Positions 45,628 to 58,314 are shown, counted from the first letter of the stretch. The stretch is 64,000 bases of DNA from Rotaria sordida (GCA_905250125.1 CAJNOL010000366.1:61041-125040); one strand, 5' to 3'. Made by a program: numbers and translations. Notes: generated by a model not told the origin, from the letters alone.

Positions 45628-46590
45628 TTATGAAGACCACCAATTCCAATAGACAGAAGCATTTTTATTGGGAAGATTACTGACGAACATAAAATCTTTG
45701 CCAAAATCTGTAGCACCTAACGGCATTATCAAAATTCCCATCATTGGATGATAATCAGTTAAACCATTCTAAATCAACACAAAACTAAGACTTGTAATCA
45801 AAAAAAATTAAAAGTTCTTTACTTTACTACATAGAGAAAAACTGAATCAAAAATAGGCAACTGGTAGAGCAAAGATGCTCACTTGATGTTCATATCGAAT
45901 TGAATATTTACGAATAATATCATCAAGTATTATTCGAGCTTCACTTTGAAGTTCTTCATATGAACATAATTGATTTTTCATTAACGAATATTCAAAAATA
46001 AGCTACAACATAACTTAAAATAGCAATGAATTCAATTAATTAAGAGAACTATAGACTAAATATAAAAAATTGCTTACTGCTTCTTCGTGAAACAGCTCTT
46101 GGTGATGTAAAACCTTCAATATAAATGCGACATTCTCGTTGTTTGATAATGTTTGACGTCTTATTTTGTGAGTACACCGAACAAGTGCATAGATTTCATT
46201 AACAGACACATTTTGCATACATTTACCCATTGATTTAATAATTGATCGAAGGCGATTGATATCTTTCAAATATGCATCTTGTTCGGACTTGGATACTTTT
46301 TGATGCGGTACTTGTTGGCCATTTGTTAAATTTTTTTAATTCTCCAATATTGCCAATTGAGATTTCTTTAACAAAGTTATGCTTATTATTGAAAAGAAAT
46401 AAAATAACTTACGTTTTAAAATATTTTCTAATTCTTTCTTGGTTGTTGTTGTTGTTGTGCTATTATTTGTTTCATTTTCTCCTGAAATATAATAAATAAT
46501 AAAATTGCATAGGATGTCAAAGCATATTTTATTTCTTTAGTACCTTGAGATAATATTGTTTTATGAGCCACTATAACAGATTGTGATTGA
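45628..46590 (-). CDS. Hypothetical multi-exon gene, possible frameshift
   Basis: Several minus-strand exons with good splice sites. The last (45768-45628) reads GLTDYHPMMGILIMPLGATD and ends VYWNWWSS. The preceding ones carry QLCSYEELQSEARIILDDII and DINRLRSIIKSMGKCMQNVS plus NENVAFILKVLHHQELFHEE. Upstream exons have ENETNNSTTTTTTKKELENI. The family was not recognised; composition is helical and soluble, and the C-terminus is rich in aromatics. Between ISIGNIGELKK and the next readable segment (QQVPHQKVSKSEQDAYLKDI) the frame shifts at an A7 run near 46340, so the gene may be broken or misassembled there. The 5' end is unknown. Confidence 0.5.
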
Positions 46591-49430
46591 AATAAATATG
46601 AAAGATATTAGTTTCTTATGCAGTGTAAATATTCTCACGAGGGAACCTATCAAACTGATAACTTCCGTTCAAGATCATATTTTGCTCATAGGTAGGACTC
46701 ATAGTGTAGATAGAACCCTAGAAGGGTTCATGCCATTGCCTCTCTATTTCAAAAAAACACAGTAAAAAAGTTTCTATAGAAATGGCGTTCTTATCACATG
46801 TACTAAAACGAGTGCAACGCTTTCTTATATTGCATATATTTCGGCTTAGAAAAATGATTAAATCTTGATTCTTCTTTTAAAAGATACTTCATCGAAAGCT
46901 CTACAAAAGCTATATGGACAAAGTCGTATTGCAAAATAAAAAATGTTACAATCATTTTGACAGATTGGATACATGTTTCTTATCAATTTTTTTCTTATAA
47001 CTCAATAAAAGAATATTTATACGAATTAGAATTTTTTTAAAAATTCATCATATATATGCGTACAGCCTGTAAAAATATCAGTCACAGAAGAATGGATTTC
47101 TACAGATAGAGAGGAAAACCTGTTCGGATTGATTATTATCTCTGATAACGTTCGGGCAAGTTTCTGAAAAGGAACAATACGTATTCAGGATTTTTTTCTT
47201 CCGTTCATCAATGTCATCTCTGAACATACCAAATGAACCATAAAAGAAGAAAGAACACAAGTGCTGCTATCTTAATATGTGACAAAATTTTAAAAACTTT
47301 TCTCTACGAAAAACGTTTTTCTGATATTTCGATCACTATATATTGGTATAGAATAATAATAAACAAAGAATAATAGAAAAATTCGTAGGATAAAAACAGA
47401 CGAATAGTTTATATGGTTTGATTTAATTATCATTTACACCCATTGATAATAAGAGGGTGTGGGTGTGAATCGATAGAAGATAAACACCCATCTCCATACC
47501 CACATCCGCATCAGTTTTTCAAGGAGAACAAAGTTCGTAATCTGAAGAATCCTCTATCAATGTTGGCTCGAAGACATGAGTTATGGCTTTGTATCAATGA
47601 TCGTTGTCAAGATGGGTCGCTGTCATGTACTACTTCGTCGGATATTTCTCATGCCCGGCTTGATGATCATCAACCGATTTCTGATGGACAAATACAATTC
47701 GTCATATCAAATATACCCAATCTATCATTTAAACCACTCTTTACATTAAAAGTATTGACTCCAATTAGGTACAAATTGTAACGAAAATGGTGATGCAGCT
47801 CTACCACTGGTTGGGCATTGATGTTAATGAGCTACTAGTGCATTCCACTATCGTTATGCCAAATGGAGAGACATAGTTTTAGTGCCTTAAGACACGATGT
47901 TTATTCGACTATGTTCTATATCCAAATGTAACTGTCTTACACAAAACACGAGCTTATATACTGGAGAGAAAATAAGGAAGAGAGAGAATAGATGGTACAA
48001 TACAAAAGGGAGAAGGGAAAGAGGAAAGATATAACAGAATATTCCACATTACAAGGTTAGTCGATGGTTGCTGTTGAAAGGACGTCCATCTTCTTATGTC
48101 AACCTTGTTGGTCCAATGACATTGAGAAGATGTGCCTGTTAGCGTCGTATGACGCAACAACGATTAACGTACAATCGTATCGTTTACAGATGAAGGACTC
48201 ATTTGTATACACGAGTAAAATAAGAGACGATAATAAGAAAGATGATGAAGCCAAGGAGAGAACAGATATAGAAGAGCAATGGAATAATAGCACATAGATC
48301 AGAACAATATGTATCATATACAATTAAATGGGAAGCGCATTGCGACAGACAGAGAACAAGGTTCCATCATGGGTAGATAAACGTAAGAGTAACGCAGTTA
48401 AGAACATACGTATTATTGATTGTACAAGAGCACACTGAGAAAGATAAGATATCACATGGGATAATATGCCTATTGGCACACAAATATTTGAAGGATTCAA
48501 TTCTCAACGTTTTCAAAAAACATTTTCTTTTATTGCTGACTGTTGGGAAGATCAGATGGATCTTTTATGATGGGAAAAACTATGCGTTTGTTTGTACACC
48601 GTATATGGTTAAAGGCTATCAGCAACAGTTAAAGGCATTTGAAGTTCAAGAAACAAACAAAATAGCCTGTTTCCATCTTGATGAAATTTATTACAAGAAG
48701 TCTTTGAAACTAGTAGTTCTCTCGGATGGTTCCCTATATTTTCTGCCACATTTCTATGATAAATCTTTTTCTACTTTACAGATATTCTTTTTGATAGTTT
48801 TTATTTGTTGCTTCTCAACCACTATCTTTTTGAGATGAACTCTTTCAAAATGTTAGTTTAAACTTACTCATTCAATTTAAGTACATTTAATATATCACAA
48901 ATAACACTACTAGGAATTAATGTAAAGAGAAATATATACAATGTAAACGATACTACCAGCAATTAACTAATATGAAATGAAACATTCACAGCAAATAATA
49001 CTACCAAGTAGAAATAAATCTAAACAGAAACAGAAACAAATTAAGAAATCAGCATAAAGTGTGCCGCTAACCTATTTGCTATTTTACAATTTTATCAATA
49101 AAAATCGGCTGATTGAACCTGAAAGAACATAAATATCTAGAAAAAAAATTATGAAAACTACGCACTAAAGAAAAAAGTATATCACCACACTGAATATTAC
49201 AAGCTAAACAATTCACCAAGCAAAGAGAACCACGAAAACTAATATTTTTCTTAAAAAAAAATACTGAATAATTGTAACGTATTCAGTATCATTTATTTTT
49301 TCCACGTATGAAAATAAATTAAAGAAAATAAAGAAAGCAAATAAACAGAAACAGTTAGTCAACCGGAGTAACCAGTCGTACATGTCGTGCTGATATGATA
49401 AACAAAAGAGGTCACTCATATATTGAAGAA
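46591..49430. other. Intergenic, unrecognised frames only
   Basis: It contains a GTGTGG pair (47454-47511). A 140-codon plus frame (48416-48838) opens with a TTG codon, and its content (IRWIFYDGKNYAFVCTPYMV) matches nothing I know. A purine-rich stretch (AAGGGAGAAGGGAAAGAGG near 48003) could be a polypurine tract of an old retroelement, but no LTR pair was found. Confidence 0.35.
47454..47511. repeat. Interstitial GTGTGG/CCACAC inverted pair
   Basis: AGGGTGTGGGTGTGAATC, spacer with GATAGAAGATAA, then ACACCCATCTCCATACCCACATCC. Confidence 0.75.
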
Positions 49431-49674
49431 GATATCAAGACACGTACTTGTCTATTCCATTTACATGTCGGAACAACTGCAGAATAACGACACCCTCAAC
49501 ATTGTTCTGTGATATATATATATATGTACAGAACAGAAAAAGAATCTATTGGCACAATGTTATAGCCAGTATTTCTCTAATAGAGAATATTCAACAAAGA
49601 TTTCATAAGAGAACAAGAGAATTTTATTGAAAAGAAAATTATTGAACACGATACATAGCACGAATTCGAAGAAT

Positions 49675-49937
49675 TCAATTTTTAAATGGCTGATCGCTGA
49701 AATCTTGACGCCAAATAAACTCTTCTAAATATGTGGGAAATAGTATTCTACACATTCCACCTTGTTTCTTTTGTTTACGCTTAACTCTCATCCAAGTATT
49801 TTCAATATTTTATGTATGTACGCCAGTAACACGATCAACAAAGGCTAATGAATTATTAACAGTTAAATGAATAAAGTTAGGATCATTTCTTAAAGTCCGA
49901 TATGCGCTCCACTCGTCTGAATGAATCGTAGTACCTA
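49675..49937 (-). pseudogene. IS1595/ISXO2-like (Merlin) transposase C-terminal fragment
   Basis: The reverse strand reads GTTIHSDEWSAYRTLRNDP, then HLTVNNSLAFVDRVTGVHT, a stop, NIENTWMRVKRKQKKQGG and YLEEFIWRQDF. These are the hallmark blocks of the ISXO2-like transposase domain: IHSDEW with the second catalytic acid, VNH/NS-xxFVD, G-H-TQ-IE-W, and YLxEFxWR. The TAA at 49810-49812 replaces the usual Gln codon CAA, and no N-terminal catalytic Asp is present, so the copy is dead. Confidence 0.8.
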
Positions 49938-50384
49938 TCAGATAATTCATGCATTGTTAATTCATGAATTCTTCTACTATTTATTTTATCAAGATCTTCG
50001 ACATTTAAATCAATATTTATATTTTTTTATATTTTAGTTGTAATTGAAAATATTCGAAAGAATTTGTGATGAAAGCGTCGATAAAACATCAAGTTTATAT
50101 ACAATTCTTACTCATCCAGGACAAATTATTAGAAATTTTTTTCAAAAAATTCTTCTTTCGTTTTAATTGACAGAAATATCCTTTCATGTGTACCCGAACT
50201 CTCTTTTCTCTTTATTTCTTCTCATTTTTGTGCATTAAAGAGTTCTATTCAATTGTTCAAATATTCTCGTAATTAATAGCTGTATATATTGTTTTCTTAT
50301 AAAATCTTTATAAAATATTCTCTATCAGAGAAACACTGGCTATAGCGTTATGCCAATAGTTTTTTGTCTGTTCTGTACATATAT

Positions 50385-50765
50385 GGGAGTGACCAGTCTG
50401 ACTGGAGACTCCAACTTTCTTTTTTATCATTTAACTTTTAAAATACATCAAAATAATATGATTTTTTTACCAGTTATAGTACTTGTATAAAGCTGATGAT
50501 CGGTCAAGCCCAAAAAGTTTATAACATGTTTGAAACAAACATAATCAAAGACTTCAAAAAAATCTGTTCGTAAATAGCAAAACATTTTTTGAAGACTTTG
50601 ATTATTTCGATTTCAAACAATGCATAGATCTTGTTGGACTTGAACTATCATCAGCATTATACGAATACTATAACTAGTAAAAAAATCATATTATTTTGAT
50701 GTATTATAAAAGTTAAATGATGAAAAAAAAGAAAGTTGAAGTCTTCTGTCAGACTGGTCACCCCC
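50385..50765. mobile_element. Nested long-TIR MITE (about 380 bp)
   Basis: Ends GGGAGTGACCAGTCTGAC and GTCAGACTGGTCACCCCC, inverted. The arms extend over 100 bp (for example AAAATACATCAAAATAATATG against CATATTATTTTGATGTATTATA). It sits in an AT repeat; ATAT flanks both sides, so the exact target duplication cannot be called. Confidence 0.8.
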
Positions 50766-51489
50766 ATATATATATATATCATAGAATAATGCGAGATGTC
50801 ATTATTCTGCAGTTGTACCTACGTGTCTAAAAACAAGACGCATTTAGTGTCAACTACGGGTCTAAACTAGACGTTCGACGGATGAACTGTCTTGTACGAT
50901 ACAAGGCATTTTTTATAGTGTATACACACATAAACAATTGCCATTCAACAAAAGTTATCCCTCTCTGTATGTATGCATGAGAAAACGTAGGATAGCGCTA
51001 GTTATTAACACTTCTCATTGAATTTCTATCATGAGAAAAGGCCAATTAAAAAACATTGTCAATCATCCTCTTAGTTAATACAGAACTTTTGTGCACTTTC
51101 CAAAAGTTATCCAATGCAAACATTGTTGTACTTTCATCTGATTCAGACCATAAGAAATTTTTTTCTACAAAAGCTCTGTATGAGAGAGAAAAGTGTAAAA
51201 TTAAAACTTAAAACTAATAATAAAGCCCAGTTGTCTATCTTTCTCATTTTTCTTTGTTGATTCAAGACAGATGCCTTCCATCTGTACAGTGGATTCTCGT
51301 TCTTAAAAAAAACTTGTTCACAACAAAATACTAAGATCAGAAAAACTTTTACTGAGACTGATTCCTATTGATTTCACTAATGTCAAGTGATTCTCTTCAG
51401 GTTTCAATGATCCAAAGTCAGTTGAAATCCTATGAGAATCGATATATATAGAAAATAACTCATGTATCAATATTCACACCAAAATCATT

Positions 51490-51548
51490 TGTGGGTGTGA
51501 GTGTGAGTGTGTGCAACAAACACCAACACCCAGGCCCACCCACACCCT
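51490..51548. repeat. Interstitial GTGTGG/CCACAC inverted pair at satellite edge
   Basis: TGTGGGTGTGAGTGTGAGTG with spacer CAACAAACACC, then CACCCAGGCCCACCCACACCC. It directly abuts the tandem array. Confidence 0.75.
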
Positions 51549-51559
51549 CTCACAGCACA

Positions 51560-53420
51560 ATGGTGATATTTATTTTCTCTGGTATCAAGTATGTCAACTC
51601 AATGACTCTTATGTGAATTGATAGAGCTTTCTGGTCTCTAGCAGTTTCCGCAGAACTCAAATAGTTGACACACTTTGATCGGGTGAGAAAAAGAAACCAT
51701 TCTTCGTATTCATAAAACTTTGCGAGATGAGGATGTTGATATCTTTTTCTCTTGTACAAAGTATGTCAACTAGGTGAATCTTACATCAATCAATAAAGAA
51801 TTGAATTCTCTATCATATGCTGCTAAATCGACTTAGTTGACATACTTTGATTGGGTGAGAGAAAAATATGTCCTACGTACTCATCATGGACTTTTGCTAG
51901 TTGAGGATGTTGATATCCGCTTTTCTCTTATATAAATTATGTCAATTGGGGAAATGTTACATCAATCGATACAAAATTAAATTCTTTATAAACTAGTATT
52001 GAACCGACGTCGTTGACATACTTCAATCTTTTCAAAAAAATAATATTCTTCGTACTCATGATGAAATTTTATGAGATGAGTATGTTAATATTCTTTTTTC
52101 TCTCTTATAAAGTATGTTAACTCATTGAACCTTATATCAGTCGATAGAAAATTTAATTCTCTATTTTATGAAGTTAAACAGACGTCGCTGACATACTTTC
52201 ATCTTTTCAAAAAAGAAAAATATTCCTCGCACTCATGACAAAATTTTCTCAGAGAGGGATGGGATATTCCTATTCTATTTTCTCTCTTTTGAAGTAAGTC
52301 AACTGGCTGAGTCGTATATCAGTGGATAGATAATTTAATTCTCTATTTTGTGATGTTGCACCGATGTCGTTGACATACTTCCATCTTTTCAAAAAAATAT
52401 ATTCTTCGTGCTCATAATGAAATTTTGCCAGATGAGTATGTTAATATTCTTTTTTTTCTCTTATAAAGAATGTCAACTGACTGTATCTTATATGAGTCGA
52501 TAGAGAAATTAATTCTCTATTTTATGGTGTTGAACCGACGTCGTTGGTATACTTTCATTGGCTAGAAAAAAAGAATCTTCGTAGTGATCTCGCAATTTTT
52601 CATATGGGGATGGTAACATTGTTTTATTTTGTGTCTTCTAAAGTATGTAAAATGGATGGGTATTATATGAATTGGTAGGAAATCCAATAGTTTCTCAGCT
52701 CCTTCCGAAGTGAGTTGGTTGAGATATATGTATCGTTTGGAAGAAAACGATTTATACTACTAATTATGAATTTTTTGGCGCGGTGGATCGTTCTCATGTT
52801 TGAGGAAGTACGATAAATTAGTAGTTTTTATCTTCAATTGATAGTGAGTTCAATAGTTTATAAAGTGGTGCTCAACCGAGGTCGGTGACAGGCTTTGAGC
52901 ATATGATGAAAAAATATTTTGACTGCTGACGATCAAAATGTTGTCGAATCACGATGGTAGTATTAGTCTGTGTTTTGGCGAATCATGTCAACGAAGTTCA
53001 TCATTTATTTATTGAAAGATAATCTAAAGGAATATTTTATGGTGTGTATTTATATTGGTAACATTTTTGGGTAGTTTGAGAAAGAAAATAGTGTTTGAGC
53101 TTGTAGTGAAATTATCTGATTGTTGGATGTCTTTTGCTCGGTCTGTTAGAAGTCGTGTGAATTCTGTTGATGACAGTTGAGTTGATTGCGATGTCAGTCG
53201 GTACCATGTGTCGCTGGATCGATGCGAGACACTAACTTTTATAAGATGACTAGTTCCGTTTTCCTAGAGAAGGATTCGGTATTAATATTTTTATTACTGT
53301 ATTTCCATGGATGGTTAGAATAATGATGCTTGTTGTGGAATATAAATTTGCTTATGTTGATGGGATCTATATTTTCATGTTGTTCTAGAAGTTTTACCAT
53401 TTTTTTTGTCGGATGTATCA
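51560..53420. repeat. Tandem satellite, about 176-bp monomer, decaying rightward
   Basis: The landmark AAGTATGTCAACT and variants recurs near 51583, 51759, 51936, 52112, 52293, 52466 and 52638, a spacing of 172-181 bp. Each monomer also carries the inverse landmark GTTGACATACTTT about 80-90 bp away, and the words AATTCTCTATTTTATG and TTCTTCGTACTCATGATG. The first copies are well conserved; after about 52740 the repeat is traceable only by short words (ATCATGTCAACGAAG near 52985). Minus open frames in it are incidental. Confidence 0.85.
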
Positions 53421-53879
53421 AGTCTGTAGGTGCTCATGAATAGTTACACTAAAATCATTTCGATGTTGCTAAATCGGGAATTGGTGACGTTTAATTGACA
53501 TTTTTTGCTCTTGAATAAGATTAAAGATGACTTTATGCTGGTAACTAAGAAAAACTTGATGGTATTTTTTGGAGTGAGTTTAATATTTCGTGCAGGCAAT
53601 TTGATTGGTAGAACGTATCTCGGATATGATTGATGTTCGTGGTAACTTCACATCGATTTGTGAAGTAATAGAAAAAATTTTATATTTTTCAGAGGTTTTT
53701 TTTAATAAAGAAACCTAGATATGTAAACTTTATTAAAAAAATAAAAGCAGAAACTGCAAGTCCACTTAAATTTGAAACAACAGCTAGAAGATCAGTCTTT
53801 TCATCCCACCAATTATATGTTCGTCAGTCGCACTTCAACTCTTTTCCGGAGAGTAGATGGGAATCATTCAAGTATTTGG

Positions 53880-54405
53880 TAGGGGTGGGAAGTTACCGTT
53901 ACCGTTCCCGGGTAACGGTAACGGGGCAGTTACCAGTTACCCGGGTAACTGGTAACGGGGCAGTTACCAGTTACCCGGGTAACTGGTAACTGCCCCGTTA
54001 CCAGTTCCCGAGTAACTGGTAACGGGACAGTTACCAGTTACTGTTCAGGGTAACTTCTTTAAAACGACGAATTATGACTTCTTATGATCGAATTTTGTGA
54101 AAAAATTAATTTTTGAATTTCGGAGTTACCCGGGTAACTGGTAACGGGAAACCAGTTACCAGTTACCGGGTAACTCCGGAATTCAAAAATTAATCTATCG
54201 ACGAAATTCGATCATAGCAAGTCATAATTCGTCGTTTTAAAGAAGTTACCCTGAAAAGTAACTGGTAACTGTCCCGTTACCAGTTACTCGGGAACTGGTA
54301 ACGGGGCAGTTACCAGTTACCCGGGAACTGGTAACTTTTTCCGTAGCAACCGTTACCGTTACCGTTCCCGGGTAACGGTCTGGGAACGGTAACTTCCCAC
54401 CCCTA
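53880..54405. mobile_element. GC-rich palindromic MITE (526 bp), 8-bp target duplication GTATTTGG
   Basis: The ends TAGGGGTGGGAAGTTACC and GGTAACTTCCCACCCCTA are inverted. GTATTTGG is duplicated at 53872-53879 and 54406-54413. The arms are long and consist of iterated ACCAGTTACCCGGGTAACTGG words, themselves palindromic; CCCGGG recurs many times. Further in, TTTAAAACGACGAATTATGA and its complement pair up. An 8-bp duplication fits hAT. Base composition is very different from its surroundings. Confidence 0.85.
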
Positions 54406-54419
54406 GTATTTGGTAATTA

Positions 54420-57123
54420 GTCTTAAAGGAAAGAGAATCAGTCTAACATTACACTAGTTGTCTTCGTTCGCTGTGAAACTTTGAATATTCGTTACTCGAA
54501 AAGGAAGAGGTCCAAAATAATTTAAAAGCTAGTCATATTATATTTAAATAGTCCAATGCCAGATATATATGAGAATAAATGCCTCTGTTAGGGTATCAAA
54601 GAATAAATTCATGAGACTATTGGTCAATCTTTCTACATTGTCTACAGATTCGTACTGAATATCTGTATGGCGGATTTTTAGTAATTTTCCTTAAGCAGAC
54701 CTCATACATGTCCATTGCAGCTGAAAATCTGCCACTGTTGCACAGCGACCCTAGAAAAACAAGGGTCTGCGTTGCTATCAACCCAGAAGGAATGAAAAAA
54801 TAGTGGAGATAATAAGAGTTATTGCTTCCTGTTGTATAGCTGATATGCTACTCATGCGTCTAATGAATTGCATCGAATATGTGTGTCAATTTTCACTTGG
54901 TAGACAGACAATTACGACTACGATTTTAATTTAGTTTTTATGAAATAAATACTAAATATATATATACATGTTGGCTTTATATTCATAAAGCAAAAGAAAT
55001 AAAATTCAAAGAAAAGCATTAAGATTAAGAAAACAAAGATGAATAAATTATTTTTTCACAAAGTAAAGTAACATTAAAATTTTCGAGGACTTTTAACTAT
55101 TGCTTAAAGATATGTCACACGGATCTTGTCTTATGCTCGTTTGCCCTTCTATGAGTTAATTCATAAACTGACTTCCTCTTTTTTTATTTGTCAAAAACAC
55201 CCAAACGATCATGACTGTGCTGATATTGTTTACAACTCATGCTGATCTTTCTGTTGCTCTTTCATCATGATCTTATCTCTCTAGGGTTTTTTCCTGCGTT
55301 CATCTCTATCTCTCTTTCTCTCTCTCTCTTGCTCTCTACTATATAAGCGTGTGTTGAATGTGAAGTAATCACATTCTGGAAATGTCAAGTTGCTGAATAA
55401 ACATCATTATCGAGGATAACGGTAAATTACTAATCCAATTTGTCGTTACCATGATCGCATTATATTCACCGAAAATCTTTTTTTAATCCACAAGAAATCA
55501 TTAGGCAATTTGAATAACGATAGAGAACAAGCTCTTTTTTCTAAGAATGATGTTAAATTCTCTTGAATGTGTTCATTACTTCGAGAAAAGCTATCTTTAG
55601 ACAAAATTCTATTATAACAGTTCCAAGAAACAGCAAAAGGAGAACTATTCCAATAGTTTTCGGAACAGTTCAGAAAGTGTTCTATTCCGAAGGAGAATGA
55701 TTGCAGACTGAAAAGAAAGCATTCCATGATAGCGCGAAACGACAATGGCTGCTTTCCTTGAGATACAGGATGTGTTCCTATCGATTTAGAACACATTCGC
55801 CAAACTATAGAACTAAATAATCGTAGACAGTATAGATCTTCCAGTTTTTGATGAATGTGTTCACTTCCTTTTATTCATAAGAAATTCCACTAGGTACGAC
55901 ATATGGACAGTTATTTGGTAAGGGAGTCGCTGTATATAAGAACCTTTTTTTCATTCACATATCCACACCCTCTTTCTAACGAAACATTTAAAGACCAAAA
56001 TTGATAACAAGACGTTTCTTTAGTGAGCCGTGTGTAGCAATAATTCCTCAATAATATTAAATCATAATAATGAATAAATTTTCAAAAATTTTTGTACTAA
56101 ATTGTAGCCCGTCCCACTCTGTATCTAATAGTTTATTTTTGAACATTGCCTGCTTTTCTGTAACAATAAAATCGCCAAAATGTTAAGCGTCTTACGTTTT
56201 TGCCTGCTAGAGAAAAATAAAAATTCCTTGTACTACTTCACGCTACAATTAATTAGACCGAAGGTTGTTGACTCTTATAGACGTTGACTGTAAGCTTATA
56301 TTACACTTAAAATATGTCGTTCATTTCTTTACTTTTCATATATACAACTTTGCAGTAAAACTGGCATCACACCCTTTCTGTTCACTGTACATTAGATGAT
56401 GAGTATGTGGGAAAGAACAAAGTTATCATTGCTGCTCTTGTGCTATTGTTTTTTTTTTATTACTTGTCCAACAGTCGATACTGTCTCCAGTTCGTTTCTT
56501 TTTCTTCTTATCAATTTGTTCGATTGGTACACTTGAGCAATATTAAATGTATGACCACGCAGTTATTCTGCTTCATATTGTACCTAACAAGTGGAAAGTA
56601 CTCTAGCAACAGTATGAAAAGGTTTACAAGACAGCATCTTACAATAGAAACTTCCTCTAACAGCCGTCATAATACGAAAGAAAGTTGACAAGTGTTACTA
56701 GTTTTGTTTAGTTGTTTGCGTTTGATTATCATTTTTGCATCGGTTACTTCCACCTGTGCCTTATGATTCGATGAACGAGCTAAATAATTTGAAAATTGAT
56801 TCCATTCAGGAACTTTGAATATGTGAAAAACGATAATGAGCAGCTAAGATTTTACTTTTATGGTCAAACGTGACTTACTATATATTCTAGCAATAAATAA
56901 GAATTTGTCTCAGATTGATTATCACTTTCTATCTCTTATCGAATTGAATCCTGCAGATTTAGTTAAGTCAGCTGACTTAGGAATTGGTTGGAATGATGCC
57001 ACATATTATCTTTTTAAAGAATCTTGCAATAAGTCCACTTTATATTCTGAATGAAGCTGAATGTGCGTCCTAGCTTATTCTGCTACATGAAACTACTCTT
57101 CCATTATTTTGAAACTTCTAGTG
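54420..57123. other. Intergenic, no gene recognised
   Basis: AT-rich DNA with a (TC)n simple repeat near 55302-55340 followed by CTACTATATAAGCG, a TATA-like word. Short frames such as 56407-56688 show no motif. Nothing else is supported. Confidence 0.4.
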
Positions 57124-58131
57124 ATGGCTGACAACCAAAGTTCGAACGATACAGAAAGCATTTCATTCGCCAGTACCGAAATTTCTCTACCGCGTACTGT
57201 TCGTTTTTGGATTCTTCTTCTATTTGATATTCCATCTACTACTTGTACATTCTTCGTTCTCTACTGTATCTTTATTGATCGAAAATTACGTTCTGCCCTG
57301 AAGAACCATGTTCTCATTGTGTTGCTAATTCTTGGTTTGAGTTCTCAATTAATTGATGTTCCTTTCTATCTCAATTTTATCGTACACATGAGCGTTGTTC
57401 CACCGAATGAATTAATCTGCCTTTTGTGGTGGTTTATCGATATTGGTATGTATAATGGAGGAGTCATACTTATGGCGTGGACTGCTCTGGAACGACATAT
57501 TATCATATTTCATCATCAATGGATTTCAACAAGAAAGAAACGTATATTCGTACACTATTTGCCATTGCTTTTTCTAATCTTGTATATTATCATTTATTAT
57601 ATTTACGTCATTTATTATTTTCCCTGTGAAAATACTTACGATTATACATTACCATTGTGTAGTGGATCTCCATGCTATACATATGCTCCAATTATAGGCA
57701 TGTGGGACTGGATTACCAATACTGTTTTACCAACACTTCTCGAAGCATTGTTTAGTTTCACTTTCCTTTGTCGAGTCATCTGGCAGAAACATCGTTTTCA
57801 TTTACCAATTCAATGGCGCAAGCAGCGAAAAATGACAATTCAGCTCATATCTCTTTCAACTCTTAACTTGGTCTTCAACGTTCCACTCAGTATTATTAGC
57901 ATTGCTCATTTATGTGGTTTGTCACAAGATGTTGGAATAGAAGTCGCACAGTATTTGACTTTTCTCTGTTATTTTGTCATTTTTCTCTTTCCTTTCATAT
58001 GTCTTGCATCGATAAGTGGCGTGAACAAAAAATTTCGACAAAGAATACTGTGTCGACGACGAAAAATTCGACCACTTATGGCAACAGTCAAACCTAGAAA
58101 TTTCCGATTAAATACGACCATGCAGCATTAA
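57124..58131 (+). CDS. Orphan rhodopsin-like 7TM receptor, 335 aa, intronless
   Basis: The first ATG is 57124 (MADNQSSNDTESISF), after a TTG in the same frame. A short extracellular N-terminus with N-glycosylation sites is followed by seven hydrophobic segments. The DRY-equivalent triplet at the end of TM3 is ERH (123-125, in WTALERHIIIFHHQW). A Cys-rich second extracellular loop (PLCSGSPCYTY) could pair with the Cys in ELICLLWW. The third cytosolic loop is basic (QWRKQRKMTIQ) and the tail is basic (RRRKIRPL). This fits the large expanded family of orphan GPCRs in bdelloids and other lophotrochozoans. Ligand and G protein are unknown. Confidence 0.8.
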   Translation: MADNQSSNDTESISFASTEISLPRTVRFWILLLFDIPSTTCTFFVLYCIFIDRKLRSALKNHVLIVLLILGLSSQLIDVPFYLNFIVHMSVVPPNELICLLWWFIDIGMYNGGVILMAWTALERHIIIFHHQWISTRKKRIFVHYLPLLFLILYIIIYYIYVIYYFPCENTYDYTLPLCSGSPCYTYAPIIGMWDWITNTVLPTLLEALFSFTFLCRVIWQKHRFHLPIQWRKQRKMTIQLISLSTLNLVFNVPLSIISIAHLCGLSQDVGIEVAQYLTFLCYFVIFLFPFICLASISGVNKKFRQRILCRRRKIRPLMATVKPRNFRLNTTMQH

Positions 58132-58189
58132 ATAAAGCATCTTGAAACTCAATCTTTGTTGTTCTCTTAAAAATTAAATGATTGTAAGA

Positions 58190-58314
58190 TGAGGGTGTGG
58201 GATGTGAGTGTAGGATGTGCGTGTGGGGTGTGTGTATGGGGTGTGGGGTGTGAGTGTGGATGGGTGTGGATGTAATTCTTTTTTTTTAACACACACCCAT
58301 CCACATCCACACCC
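58190..58314. repeat. Large GTGTGG/CCACAC inverted pair
   Basis: A G-rich arm of about 80 bp (GAGGGTGTGGGATGTGAGTG and similar words), an A/T spacer, then CACACCCATCCACATCCACACCC. Confidence 0.8.

Larger units (their letters stand above)
49455..50845. mobile_element. Decayed IS1595/Merlin-type DNA transposon with nested MITE
   Basis: The left flank words GGAACAACTGCAGAATAACGAC, ATATATATATG and TACAGAACAG, plus AGAATATTC further in, recur inverted on the right. There they are GAATATTCTC (near 50317) and CTGTTCTGTACATATAT (50369-50384), and beyond the nested element ATATATATATATCATAG and TCATTATTCTGCAGTTG (50766-50818). Removing the 381-bp nested MITE restores one continuous right terminal arm. 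The interior holds a transposase fragment. Confidence 0.6.

Noticed and set aside
48000-48840. Purine-rich tract and 140-codon frame considered as an LTR retroelement end
   Set aside because: No second LTR, primer-binding site or pol motif; the frame opens with TTG.
51560-52740. Regularly spaced repeats considered as a CRISPR array
   Set aside because: The unit is about 176 bp and varies along its whole length, with no short identical repeat and unique spacers; the host is eukaryotic.
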